DNA from: Beijerinckiaceae bacterium
GTDB lineage: Bacteria; Pseudomonadota; Alphaproteobacteria; Rhizobiales; Beijerinckiaceae
Assembly: GCA_947456505.1 (NCBI GenBank)
Contig: CANGTC010000017.1
Span: forward strand, 1-37,529
DNA: 37,529 bases
Direction: 5' to 3'
In this document: piece by piece, positions 26,449-33,934 of the stretch
Position numbering within the stretch: position 1 is the first letter of the stretch
How the letters are laid out: every line of letters starts with the position of its first letter
Notes under the pieces: model-generated
Told to the model about the DNA's origin: nothing
Database searches by the model: none
Seen by the model: only the letters and a program-made list of their open reading frames with translations
Position numbers and translations under genes: made by a program

Positions 26449-26631
26449 GATCTGCGTCCGTTTCGATGAGGAGAGGCTGGGCCTTGGGCGTTCAGGCCCC
26501 GAAGCCTCGCCCGAATCCATCACATCCATATGGACTATCAACGACATCAATTGGTTAACATATTGCTTGCGGCCTGAGCGTCTCGCCGCAAGCGTCACGG
26601 TTGCCAGTGCGCCCCTGATCAGGGAGACTTC

Positions 26632-27918
26632 GTGGGTTACGAGGCTATCCCGCCTCCCCATCCCGGCGCCTCGTTCATGTCGCAGATTGATCTTCCCCCC
26701 CTCTGGACGCCCCCGCTTGCAGCGGCGCCGCCCCGGTCGCTCTGCACGGATTGCGGCGTGTCGCGGATGGAAAATCCCAAGGCCTGCGGCGCCGCCTGCC
26801 AGTTCATAAAGCCCGATTATGCGGCGGCGGAGGCGCATGTCCACGGCCGCGCCCGCGACCCAGCGCGCCCGGACGAGATGTTCTTCGGGCCCTTCCGGCG
26901 CATGGTGCGTGCGAAAATGGCCAAGCCCCTGGCGGGCGCCCAGTGGACCGGGATCACAACCCGCATCGGCGAGCGCCTGCTGGAGACGGGCGCGGTCGAG
27001 GCGGTGCTGACCATGGCGCCGGACCCTGACGATATCTGGCGGCCGGTTCCCGTGCTCGTCACCAGGGCTGAGGGCATGGCTCAATGTCGGGGCATGCGCA
27101 TGGGCTATGCGCCTCTGCTGGCCCTGCTGGAGCCCGCGCGAGCCAAGGGCATCCGCAAGCTGGCGGTCATCGGCATCCCCTGTCAGGTCTATGCGCTGCG
27201 AAAGCTGGAAGCGGAATTGGGTTTCGAGAAGATCTACGTCGTGGGCACGCCCTGTTCGGACAATACGACGACGCAGAGCTTCCACACCTTCCTCGACCTT
27301 CTGTCCGAAGAGCCCGACAGCATCACCTATCTGGAGTTCCGAGCCGATTACCATGTGGAGCTGAGGTTCAAGGACGGGCGGGTGCGCGAAGTGCCCTTCC
27401 TGCAATTGCCGATCTCCAAGCTGCCGCCGGATTTCTTCCCACTGACCTGCCGCACCTGCGTCGATTACACCAATGTGCTGGCCGACATCACCGTCGGCTA
27501 CATGGGCGGGCAGGGCGAGCAATGGCTGCTGGTGCGCAATGAGCGCGGCGAGGAATTGCTGGGCCTGCTGGGCGATGAGGTCGTGACCACGACTCCAGGC
27601 AGCGCTGGCAAGAGGCAGGGCGCGGTGAAGGGCTTCCTCGCCAATGTGGAGCGCGCGGCGGGTGGCTTGCCCCTGCGGCGCATGCCCGATTGGCTGCGGC
27701 CCATCGTCAGCTGGCTCATGCCGCGCATAGGTCCAAGGGGCCTCGAATTCGCCCGGGCGCGGGTGGAGATGAAAGCGGTCGAGACCGTGCTGCATCTGCG
27801 TCGCAACGAGCCCCGGAGGATGCGCGCCATGGTGCCGCCCCATGTCTGGAAACTGGTGGAGCCCTATGGCCTGAAGCCTGCGGATGATGAGCTGCCCCGC
27901 TCGCCTGACGGCCCGTAA
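26632..27918 (+). CDS. bciB: BciB-type 8-vinyl reductase (F420-hydrogenase beta-subunit family)
   Basis: A 428-residue iron-sulfur flavoprotein. Cluster cysteines are Cys38, Cys41, Cys52 and Cys56 in CTDCGVSR...CGAACQF, with further cysteines at 184 (GIPCQ), 208 (GTPCSDN), 273 and 276 (CRTC). This matches the divinyl (proto)chlorophyllide a 8-vinyl-reductase BciB, which uses reduced ferredoxin. The same family includes F420-hydrogenase beta and 7-hydroxymethyl-chlorophyll reductase, so the call leans on bchG lying 100 bases downstream. A GTG at 26632 has a good AGGGAG site; an ATG at 26677 is the alternative start. Confidence 0.85.
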   Translation: MGYEAIPPPHPGASFMSQIDLPPLWTPPLAAAPPRSLCTDCGVSRMENPKACGAACQFIKPDYAAAEAHVHGRARDPARPDEMFFGPFRRMVRAKMAKPLAGAQWTGITTRIGERLLETGAVEAVLTMAPDPDDIWRPVPVLVTRAEGMAQCRGMRMGYAPLLALLEPARAKGIRKLAVIGIPCQVYALRKLEAELGFEKIYVVGTPCSDNTTTQSFHTFLDLLSEEPDSITYLEFRADYHVELRFKDGRVREVPFLQLPISKLPPDFFPLTCRTCVDYTNVLADITVGYMGGQGEQWLLVRNERGEELLGLLGDEVVTTTPGSAGKRQGAVKGFLANVERAAGGLPLRRMPDWLRPIVSWLMPRIGPRGLEFARARVEMKAVETVLHLRRNEPRRMRAMVPPHVWKLVEPYGLKPADDELPRSPDGP

Positions 27919-28017
27919 AAATTCTTGGTCATCGAGCCTCTGGATTTTTGCGTAAAGTTAGATAGACACTTATCCTGTCGGTGAGGCGCATGGGCGCGAC
28001 AGGGGGCGGATCACTTC

Positions 28018-28911
28018 ATGCAGGCCAAAACCTATCCCGCCCCGGCGGCCGTTCTGGAATTGCTGAAGCCGATCACCTGGTTTCCGCCCATGTGGGCCTT
28101 CGCCTGCGGGGTTCTGGCCTCGGGCGCGCCGCTGCTCCAGAACGCCCTGATCGCCCTGGTGGGGATCATTCTGGCGGGGCCACTGGTCTGCGCCATGAGT
28201 CAGGCGGTCAACGATTGGTATGACCGCCATGTGGACGCCATCAACGAACCGAACCGCCCGATCCCCTCGGGCCGCATCCCCGGCGCCTGGGGTCTTTATA
28301 TCGGCGTCGCCTGGACCGTGCTGTCGCTGGCGGTGGCGGCCGTGCTCGGCCAATGGGTGTTCATCTCGGCCATCATCGGCGCGGCGCTGGCCTGGGCCTA
28401 TAGCGCGCCGCCCTTCAGGTTGAAGGAAAATGGCTGGTGGGGCAATGCGGCCTGCGGCTTTTCCTATGAGGGCCTCGCCTGGATCACCGGCGGCGCCGTG
28501 ATGCTGGGCGGCGCCTTGCCGACCAACGCCTCCATCGGCCTCGCCATTCTCTATAGCATCGGCGCCCATGGCATCATGACCCTTAATGATTTTAAGTCGA
28601 TCAAGGGCGATAGCCAGATGGGCGTCAATTCGCTCCCGGTGTTGCTGGGCGCTGACGGCGCCGCGAAGGTCGCCTGCGCCATCATGGCTGCGCCTCAGGT
28701 GGTGGTGATCGGGCTGGTCGTCTCCTGGGGTAAGCCAATCCAGGGCGCCTTCATAGCGCTGCTGCTCATCGGGCAATTGCTGATGATGGCCAAGTTCCTG
28801 AAAGCCCCCGTGGAAAAGGCGCTGTGGTACAGCGGCTTCGGCGTGCCGCTGTTCGTGCTGGGCATGATGGCGAGCGCCTTCGCCGCCCGCGTCTTCGCCC
28901 TTTCGGCTTGA
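28018..28911 (+). CDS. bchG: Bacteriochlorophyll synthase BchG
   Basis: A 297-residue UbiA-family prenyltransferase that attaches geranylgeraniol or phytol to bacteriochlorophyllide a. The polyprenyl diphosphate/Mg2+ motif NDWYDRHVDAINEPNRPIPSG is at residues 62-82. The second Asp-rich region (TLNDFKSIKGD) is near 188-198, and the remainder is seven to nine helices. The N-terminal LLKPITWFPPMWAFACG pattern is typical of chlorophyll synthases. It is followed by idi and preceded by bciB. bchP (geranylgeranyl reductase), often adjacent, is not in the window. Confidence 0.97.
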   Translation: MQAKTYPAPAAVLELLKPITWFPPMWAFACGVLASGAPLLQNALIALVGIILAGPLVCAMSQAVNDWYDRHVDAINEPNRPIPSGRIPGAWGLYIGVAWTVLSLAVAAVLGQWVFISAIIGAALAWAYSAPPFRLKENGWWGNAACGFSYEGLAWITGGAVMLGGALPTNASIGLAILYSIGAHGIMTLNDFKSIKGDSQMGVNSLPVLLGADGAAKVACAIMAAPQVVVIGLVVSWGKPIQGAFIALLLIGQLLMMAKFLKAPVEKALWYSGFGVPLFVLGMMASAFAARVFALSA

Positions 28912-28996
28912 GGCGGATCCAATGACCTCGGCCCGGCGTAACCAAAATGGGAAAGCCAGATGATGATGACCTTCCTCAGGGATGCAGGGCGCCGCC

Positions 28997-29533
28997 ATGG
29001 ATGACACGCTTGAACAGGTGATTCTTGTTGATCGGGAAGACAGGGAGATTGGCCACGCCGACAAACTGCCGGCCCATCGCTTCGGCTACCTTCACCGCGC
29101 CGTTTCGATCTGCATCGTCGACGATCACGGCAGGATGCTGCTGCAACGTCGGGCGCCGGAGAAATATCACTCCGCGGGTCTGTGGACCAACGCCTGCTGC
29201 TCCCATCCACGTCCGGGCGAGGCGACTGACAAGGCGGCTTTACGGCGTCTGCCCGAAGAGCTGGGCTTTTCCTGTCCCCTTTTCTGGAAGGCCCACACCC
29301 ATTACCGGGCGAATGTCGGCGCGGATCTGATTGAAGATGAATTCGTGCATCTTTTTGTTGGCCGCTATAACGGTGAAGTACAGCCCGACCCTCGAGAGGT
29401 CGATAATGTCTCCTGGCTGACCTATGATTTTCTAAGCTCGGACATTCTCAGCAACCCTGGAAATTATACCTATTGGTTCAGGCACTATATGACGGTCTTC
29501 GGTAAGAAGCTGTTTGAAATACCTGAATTCTGA
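28997..29533 (+). CDS. idi: Isopentenyl-diphosphate delta-isomerase, type I
   Basis: A 178-residue Nudix-fold enzyme interconverting IPP and DMAPP, feeding carotenoid and bacteriochlorophyll-tail synthesis. The catalytic Cys68 lies in WTNACCSHPRPGE and the essential Glu in IEDEFVH (near 115). The start at 28997 has AGGG upstream; an ATG at 28982 would leave no room for a ribosome-binding site. It follows bchG by 85 bases in the same direction, an arrangement known in purple bacteria. A CGTATTT/AAATACG stem with a T-rich loop at 29571-29589 may end its transcript. Confidence 0.96.
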   Translation: MDDTLEQVILVDREDREIGHADKLPAHRFGYLHRAVSICIVDDHGRMLLQRRAPEKYHSAGLWTNACCSHPRPGEATDKAALRRLPEELGFSCPLFWKAHTHYRANVGADLIEDEFVHLFVGRYNGEVQPDPREVDNVSWLTYDFLSSDILSNPGNYTYWFRHYMTVFGKKLFEIPEF

Positions 29534-29633
29534 GTTTGTAGCCTCGCGCGCGCGCCCCAATTGTTGGAGCCGTATTTTTTTCAAATACGTGTTCCGGCCT
29601 AAACGACCGTCATTTTATTTTTCCATCGAAAGA

Positions 29634-29651
29634 TGTATATTTGAGTTGACA
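29634..29651. promoter_or_regulatory. PpsR/CrtJ operator (TGT-N12-ACA) overlapping a -35 element
   Basis: TGT at 29634-29636 and ACA at 29649-29651 are separated by exactly 12 bases, the recognised PpsR/CrtJ half-site spacing. The right half lies within TTGACA (29646-29651), a perfect -35 hexamer oriented toward ppsR. The -10 element is not obvious. It sits 56 bases before the ppsR start in an AT-rich island, consistent with autoregulation. Similar sites were not found in the gaps upstream of bciB, bchG, pucC or the repeat-protein operon. Confidence 0.75.
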
Positions 29652-29707
29652 TTTCCGGGTCGCGGTACGACTTCTTGTGCAGCGCAAGGCTGCGCATCAG
29701 GTCCTCC

Positions 29708-31021
29708 ATGATCGCCAACAGTTTCGCAAAGCCCGACATCACGTTGACGCTCGACTCCAACGGCGTCATCCGTAACGCCGTGCCTTCGGACGCCCTCGCC
29801 GATGAGGGCATCGACGCCTGGCGGGGCCGCAGCTGGACAGAAACGATCAGTCCCGAGATCAATCCGCAAATCCTGAAAATGATCGAGGACATGCGCCTGA
29901 AAGGCGCTTCCTCCTGTTTTCAGGTGAAGCAGCGTTTGCCCAGCGGCCGCGAGCTGCCCTTCGAATATACCGCCGTCAGTCTTGGCAAGGAGCTGGGCTT
30001 CATCGCCATCGGCAAGAACCTGCAGGCGATTTCGGATCTGCAAATACGCTTGCAGGAGGCGCAGCAGGAGCGCGAGCGTGACCATTGGCGGTTCCGCGAG
30101 ATCGAGACCCGCTACAAGATGCTCTTCGACGCCTCCACCGAACCGGCGGTCGTGGTGCGCGTCACGAATTTGCGGGTTGTCGAGGCTAATGCGGCGGCGA
30201 CCAGGCGACTCGGCCTTCTGCCCGGACCCGAATTTTTTCAGGACATGCCCGCCCGCGACCGCAGGTCCTTCGACGCCATGCTGGGCAAGGTGCGCGAGCA
30301 GGGCCGGGCGCCCAGCATCGCCATTCGCCTGTCGGCGACCGATGCCTTGTGGAGCCTGCGCGCTTCGCTCATGACCACCGACGCCGGCGCCTTCTATCTG
30401 TTTCAGATGACGCCCATGGGCGCGGCGCAGGTTCCGCCGGAGGCGCTGGACAATGTCTCCAGCGACAGCATCATCCAGCGTCTGCCCGATGGCTTCGCCA
30501 TCGTGGACCGGGACGGCGTGATCCAGCGCGCCAATCACACCTTTCTCGATCTCATCCAGATCGGCGCGGAAAACGCGGTGCTGGGCGAGAAGATCGAGCG
30601 CTGGCTATCCCATCCCGGCGCCGACGCCTCGCTCATTCTGAACCTGGTGCATCGCCATGGCGGCGTGCGTTTGCTGACGACCATGATTTACGGGGAGTTG
30701 GGCTCCAATACTCAGGTGGAAATTTCCGCCGTGGGCGACCGGCCGGACCAGCCCGCCTACTTCGGGCTTCTCCTGCGGGATGTGACGACCCGTCTTTCGG
30801 AAGGCCAGGGCATCGCTGGTCCTGGCGCGGTCGAAGACTATGCGGAGGGCTTCTCGCTGGAGCAATTGGTGAGCGCCTCCACCGAAGCCATCGAGCGCAA
30901 GACGATCATCGCGGTTCTCGATTTGTGCAAGGGCAACATCACCAATGCGGCGAAACGGCTCGGCCTGAGCAGGCAGAGCTTGCATTCCAAATTGAAAAAG
31001 TATGTTCTAGACGTTAAATGA
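29708..31021 (+). CDS. ppsR: PpsR-family photosynthesis repressor
   Basis: A 437-residue transcription factor: N-terminal PAS (about 5-105), Q-linker helix (about 105-135), PAS1 (136-240), PAS2 (255-365) and a Fis-type helix-turn-helix at 400-430 (CKGNITNAAKRLGLSRQSLHSKLKKY). PpsR binds TGT-N12-ACA and represses bch, crt and puc genes. Only two cysteines are present: Cys70 and Cys407 in the HTH. The second inter-PAS cysteine used for redox control in Rhodobacter is missing, so this is more like the BphP-partnered PpsR2 type. The start at 29708 is the only ATG that fits. bphP follows after 25 bases. Confidence 0.94.
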   Translation: MIANSFAKPDITLTLDSNGVIRNAVPSDALADEGIDAWRGRSWTETISPEINPQILKMIEDMRLKGASSCFQVKQRLPSGRELPFEYTAVSLGKELGFIAIGKNLQAISDLQIRLQEAQQERERDHWRFREIETRYKMLFDASTEPAVVVRVTNLRVVEANAAATRRLGLLPGPEFFQDMPARDRRSFDAMLGKVREQGRAPSIAIRLSATDALWSLRASLMTTDAGAFYLFQMTPMGAAQVPPEALDNVSSDSIIQRLPDGFAIVDRDGVIQRANHTFLDLIQIGAENAVLGEKIERWLSHPGADASLILNLVHRHGGVRLLTTMIYGELGSNTQVEISAVGDRPDQPAYFGLLLRDVTTRLSEGQGIAGPGAVEDYAEGFSLEQLVSASTEAIERKTIIAVLDLCKGNITNAAKRLGLSRQSLHSKLKKYVLDVK

Positions 31022-31046
31022 TGAGACGCGTCTATGGAGCGCGTCC

Positions 31047-33245
31047 TTGGAGACGCGTGATTTGGCCTCTGGACAGGGTGCTTCCCCCGCTTTCGGCACG
31101 GCTGACCTGACCAATTGCGAGCGGGAGCAGATCCACCTCGCCGCCTCGATTCAGCCCTATGGCGCCCTGCTGCTGCTGCGTGAGCCAGATGGCGTGATCG
31201 TTCAGGCCAGCGCCCAGGCCGGCCCCTTCATGGGCGTTTCCGGCGACGTGCTGGGACGGCCGCTCAAGGCGTTTGGCGGCAATCTCTGGTCTTCTGTGCG
31301 GCCCTATCTCGGCGCCAAGATCGAAGCGATCCCTGTTTCGCTGCGTTGCCATTTGGGCGATCCGGCAGAGGCCTTCACCGCGCTTCTGCATCATCCGCGT
31401 GGCGGCGGATTGGTGATTGAGCTCGAACGGGCCGTTCCGCTGCAAGATGTTTCGCCCCAGATCGAACAGGCGATCCAGCACTTTCTCAGCGCAAGCACCT
31501 TGCAGGGACTGTGCGATGAGGTGGCGCGCGTCTTCGAGGATCTGACGGGCTATGATCGGGTGATGGTCTATCGTTTTGACGAGGCTGGCCATGGCCAGGT
31601 CTTTTCCGAAACGAAGAAGCTGGAGCTGGAGGCCTTCCTCGGCAATCGCTACCCTTCGACCGACATTCCGCAAATCGCCCGCCGCCTTTATGAGCAAAAC
31701 CGGGTGCGCCTGCTCGCGGATATTGACTATCAGCCCGAGCCCCTCGCGCCGCGCCTCTCGCCTTTCACGGGCGAGGATCTCGACATGTCCCTGTGCTTCC
31801 TGCGCAGCGTGTCGCCCATCCACACACAGTATCTCAAGAACATGGGCGTTGGCGCCACCCTGGTCGTCTCGCTCATGGTGGGCGGAAAATTGTGGGGGCT
31901 GGTGTCCTGCCACCACTATTCGCCGCGCTTTCTGCCCTTTGAAATGCGCGCCGTCTGCGAATTGCTCGCAGAGGTCATCGGCACGCGCATCACCGCGCTG
32001 GAAAGCTTCACCCTGGGGCAGGCCGAACTCTCCGTGCGCCGCCTTGAACAAAGAATGGTCGAGAGCATCTCGCGCGACGGCGACTGGCGCAGCGCGCTCT
32101 TCGACAGCGCCCGCTCGCTCCTGCTGCCCCTGAACGCCACCGGCGCTGCGCTTCTCTTCGAGGGGCAGATCCTCGCCACCGGCGATGTCCCCGCGACCGA
32201 GCAGATCCGCGATATCGGGCGTTGGCTGGAGCCGAAGATCGCCGATGGCCTCTACGCCACCTCGACCCTCGCAGCCGAAGAGGCCGCCTTCACTCCGTTG
32301 ATCGGCGTCGCCAGCGGCGTGGTCGCGACCCGCATTTCCGGCGAAGCCAGCGACATGCTGATCTGGTTTCGCAATGAACGGGTGCGCACAGTCACCTGGG
32401 GCGGCAATCCCTTCCAGAAAATGTCCACTTCGGATGATCCTCTGGAATTGTCTCCGCGTCGCTCCTTTGCTCAATGGCATCAGGTGGTCGAAGGCACCTC
32501 CGATCCCTGGACGGTTCCCGACCTCACCGCCGCCCAACTGATCGGCGCCAGCGTCACCGATGTGATCGTGCAATTCAGGTCCGTGCGGATTTTGATCGCT
32601 CAGGACCAGCTTGAACAGGTGTTGCGTCAGGTCCGCTCTTCGGACCAGCATGTGGTCGTCGCCAATGCGGATGGACAGATCCTGGAAGCCAATCCCGCCT
32701 TCGCCGCCTTGCTGGGCACGGGCAACCGCCCCGTGAAATCGCTTGAGGATCTGCCATACTATTTCACGGATCCCGGCGAGATCCAGCGCAGGCTGCTGGC
32801 GCTGAAACAGTCCCGTCAGCCCTGGCGCGGCGAAGTCGAGCTGGAAAACGCGCGCGGCGAACGAAAGCCCCTGCTCGTGCGTGCTGATCCCGTCATGTCC
32901 TCGCCCGACCGGGTGCTGGGCTATGTTCTGCTGTTCATGGATCTGACCGAGCGCAAGGCGGCGGACGCGGCGCGACGGCGCTTTCAGGAAGGGATCCTGC
33001 AAAGCCACCGCAAGCCGAAGGGACCCTTGCTCTCCCAAAGCGATCTGGCGGCTCAGGCGCTCCTGTCCACCATCATCGAAAATGCGCAGTTGGCGGCTCT
33101 CGAAATCACGGATGGCTTTGACACGGCGCGCATGCCCGGCCTGCTGGAAAGCGTCCGCGCGTCCGTGGCGCGCACCGCCGAGGTGCTTGAGCATCTGTCA
33201 CTGGGAGCTGGCGAGGCGGATGGCGCGGGTGGCGACAAGCCATGA
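31047..33245 (+). CDS. bphP: Bacteriophytochrome, PAS-GAF-PHY-PAS type (BphP1-like, no kinase domain)
   Basis: A 732-residue photoreceptor. Biliverdin-binding Cys24 lies in LTNCEREQIHL. The PAS domain spans about 25-125 and GAF about 145-320, with Asp206-Ile-Pro208, His259 (SPIHTQYLKNMG) and His290. PHY spans about 330-515 with tongue motif PRRSF (470-474). A further PAS (525-640) and a helical output region (645-720) follow. There is no histidine-kinase catalytic domain, matching Bradyrhizobium/R. palustris BphP1, which acts by binding PpsR. The start is a TTG at 31047 with GGAG 7 bases upstream; no in-frame ATG exists. It overlaps bphO by ATGA. Confidence 0.95.
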   Translation: METRDLASGQGASPAFGTADLTNCEREQIHLAASIQPYGALLLLREPDGVIVQASAQAGPFMGVSGDVLGRPLKAFGGNLWSSVRPYLGAKIEAIPVSLRCHLGDPAEAFTALLHHPRGGGLVIELERAVPLQDVSPQIEQAIQHFLSASTLQGLCDEVARVFEDLTGYDRVMVYRFDEAGHGQVFSETKKLELEAFLGNRYPSTDIPQIARRLYEQNRVRLLADIDYQPEPLAPRLSPFTGEDLDMSLCFLRSVSPIHTQYLKNMGVGATLVVSLMVGGKLWGLVSCHHYSPRFLPFEMRAVCELLAEVIGTRITALESFTLGQAELSVRRLEQRMVESISRDGDWRSALFDSARSLLLPLNATGAALLFEGQILATGDVPATEQIRDIGRWLEPKIADGLYATSTLAAEEAAFTPLIGVASGVVATRISGEASDMLIWFRNERVRTVTWGGNPFQKMSTSDDPLELSPRRSFAQWHQVVEGTSDPWTVPDLTAAQLIGASVTDVIVQFRSVRILIAQDQLEQVLRQVRSSDQHVVVANADGQILEANPAFAALLGTGNRPVKSLEDLPYYFTDPGEIQRRLLALKQSRQPWRGEVELENARGERKPLLVRADPVMSSPDRVLGYVLLFMDLTERKAADAARRRFQEGILQSHRKPKGPLLSQSDLAAQALLSTIIENAQLAALEITDGFDTARMPGLLESVRASVARTAEVLEHLSLGAGEADGAGGDKP

Positions 33246-33844
33246 AGGCCGTCAACAACCTGCGAACCCGCCTGCGCGAAGCCACCGCGCAAATCCATGA
33301 GCGTCTGCATGGCCATGTCGGGCTGGGCGCCGCCGCATCCGGCGCCATGACGCGTGACGATTATCGATTTCTCCTCGCCCGCCTTTGGGGGTTTCACAGG
33401 GCGTTCGAGGGGGCGCTGGAGGAGATTGCGCGCAGCCTTCATCTGGATATCGTGATGGCCGACCGCGCCCGCGCGCCCATGCTGGAAGCTGACCTGATGA
33501 CGCTGGGCCTCGACGCCGACGAGATCGCGCAACTGCCCCGCTGCGACCATATCTTTCGCCCGACCGATGAAGCGTCCTTCATGGGCGCGCTCTATGTGGT
33601 GGAGGGATCAACCCTGGGCGGCATCCAGATCGCTCGTGCGCTTGCGGGCCTGTTTGGCGGATCGGAAGGCGAAGGGCGCAGGTTCTTCCTGGGCTACGGC
33701 GAGCGCCATGGCGTGATGTGGCGAGGGTTTCTCGAGGGGCTGGACGCCTTTGCGGGAGATGAGGCGCGCGAGGCCCTGGCCATTCAGGGTGCGGTCAAAA
33801 CCTTCGCTGATTTTGAAATCTGGATGGAAGGCTGGCGGCCCTAG
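33242..33844 (+). CDS. bphO: Biliverdin-producing heme oxygenase BphO
   Basis: A 200-residue helical heme oxygenase. The proximal histidine is His19 in LREATAQIHERLH, and the distal-helix glycine motif is VVEGSTLGGIQIA (residues about 119-131). It opens heme to biliverdin IXalpha, the chromophore of the upstream phytochrome. The ATGA overlap with bphP makes co-translation of sensor and chromophore enzyme likely. The reductant partner is not visible. A bidirectional stem-loop follows. Confidence 0.95.
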   Translation: MKAVNNLRTRLREATAQIHERLHGHVGLGAAASGAMTRDDYRFLLARLWGFHRAFEGALEEIARSLHLDIVMADRARAPMLEADLMTLGLDADEIAQLPRCDHIFRPTDEASFMGALYVVEGSTLGGIQIARALAGLFGGSEGEGRRFFLGYGERHGVMWRGFLEGLDAFAGDEAREALAIQGAVKTFADFEIWMEGWRP

Positions 33845-33885
33845 GCTTTGCAAGTAGCGCACAACGCCATCTTTCATGCAGCCTC

Positions 33886-33922
33886 TTGTTCGAGCGAAGC
33901 GCCTTTGGCTCCGCTCGAACAA
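33886..33922. terminator. Bidirectional terminator between bphO and the repeat-protein gene
   Basis: A perfect 11-bp inverted repeat, TTGTTCGAGCG against CGCTCGAACAA, encloses a 15-base interior that itself contains AGC/GCT. It lies in the 90-base gap between convergent stop codons (33844 and 33935) and can terminate both transcripts. Confidence 0.75.
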
Positions 33923-33934
33923 TGGATCATTCGA

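Noticed and set aside
27961-28017. TGT...ACA near bchG as a PpsR site
   Set aside because: The half-sites are 20 bases apart, not 12, so the spacing does not fit the known operator.
31022-31060. Repeated GAGACGCGT around the bphP start as a regulatory element
   Set aside because: There are only two short copies, partly explained by a palindrome and chance in GC-rich sequence; no known factor matches.
31032-33194. A 720-codon open frame antisense to bphP
   Set aside because: Its translation lacks any family pattern and mirrors the third-position GC of bphP on the other strand; such shadows are common in GC-rich DNA.
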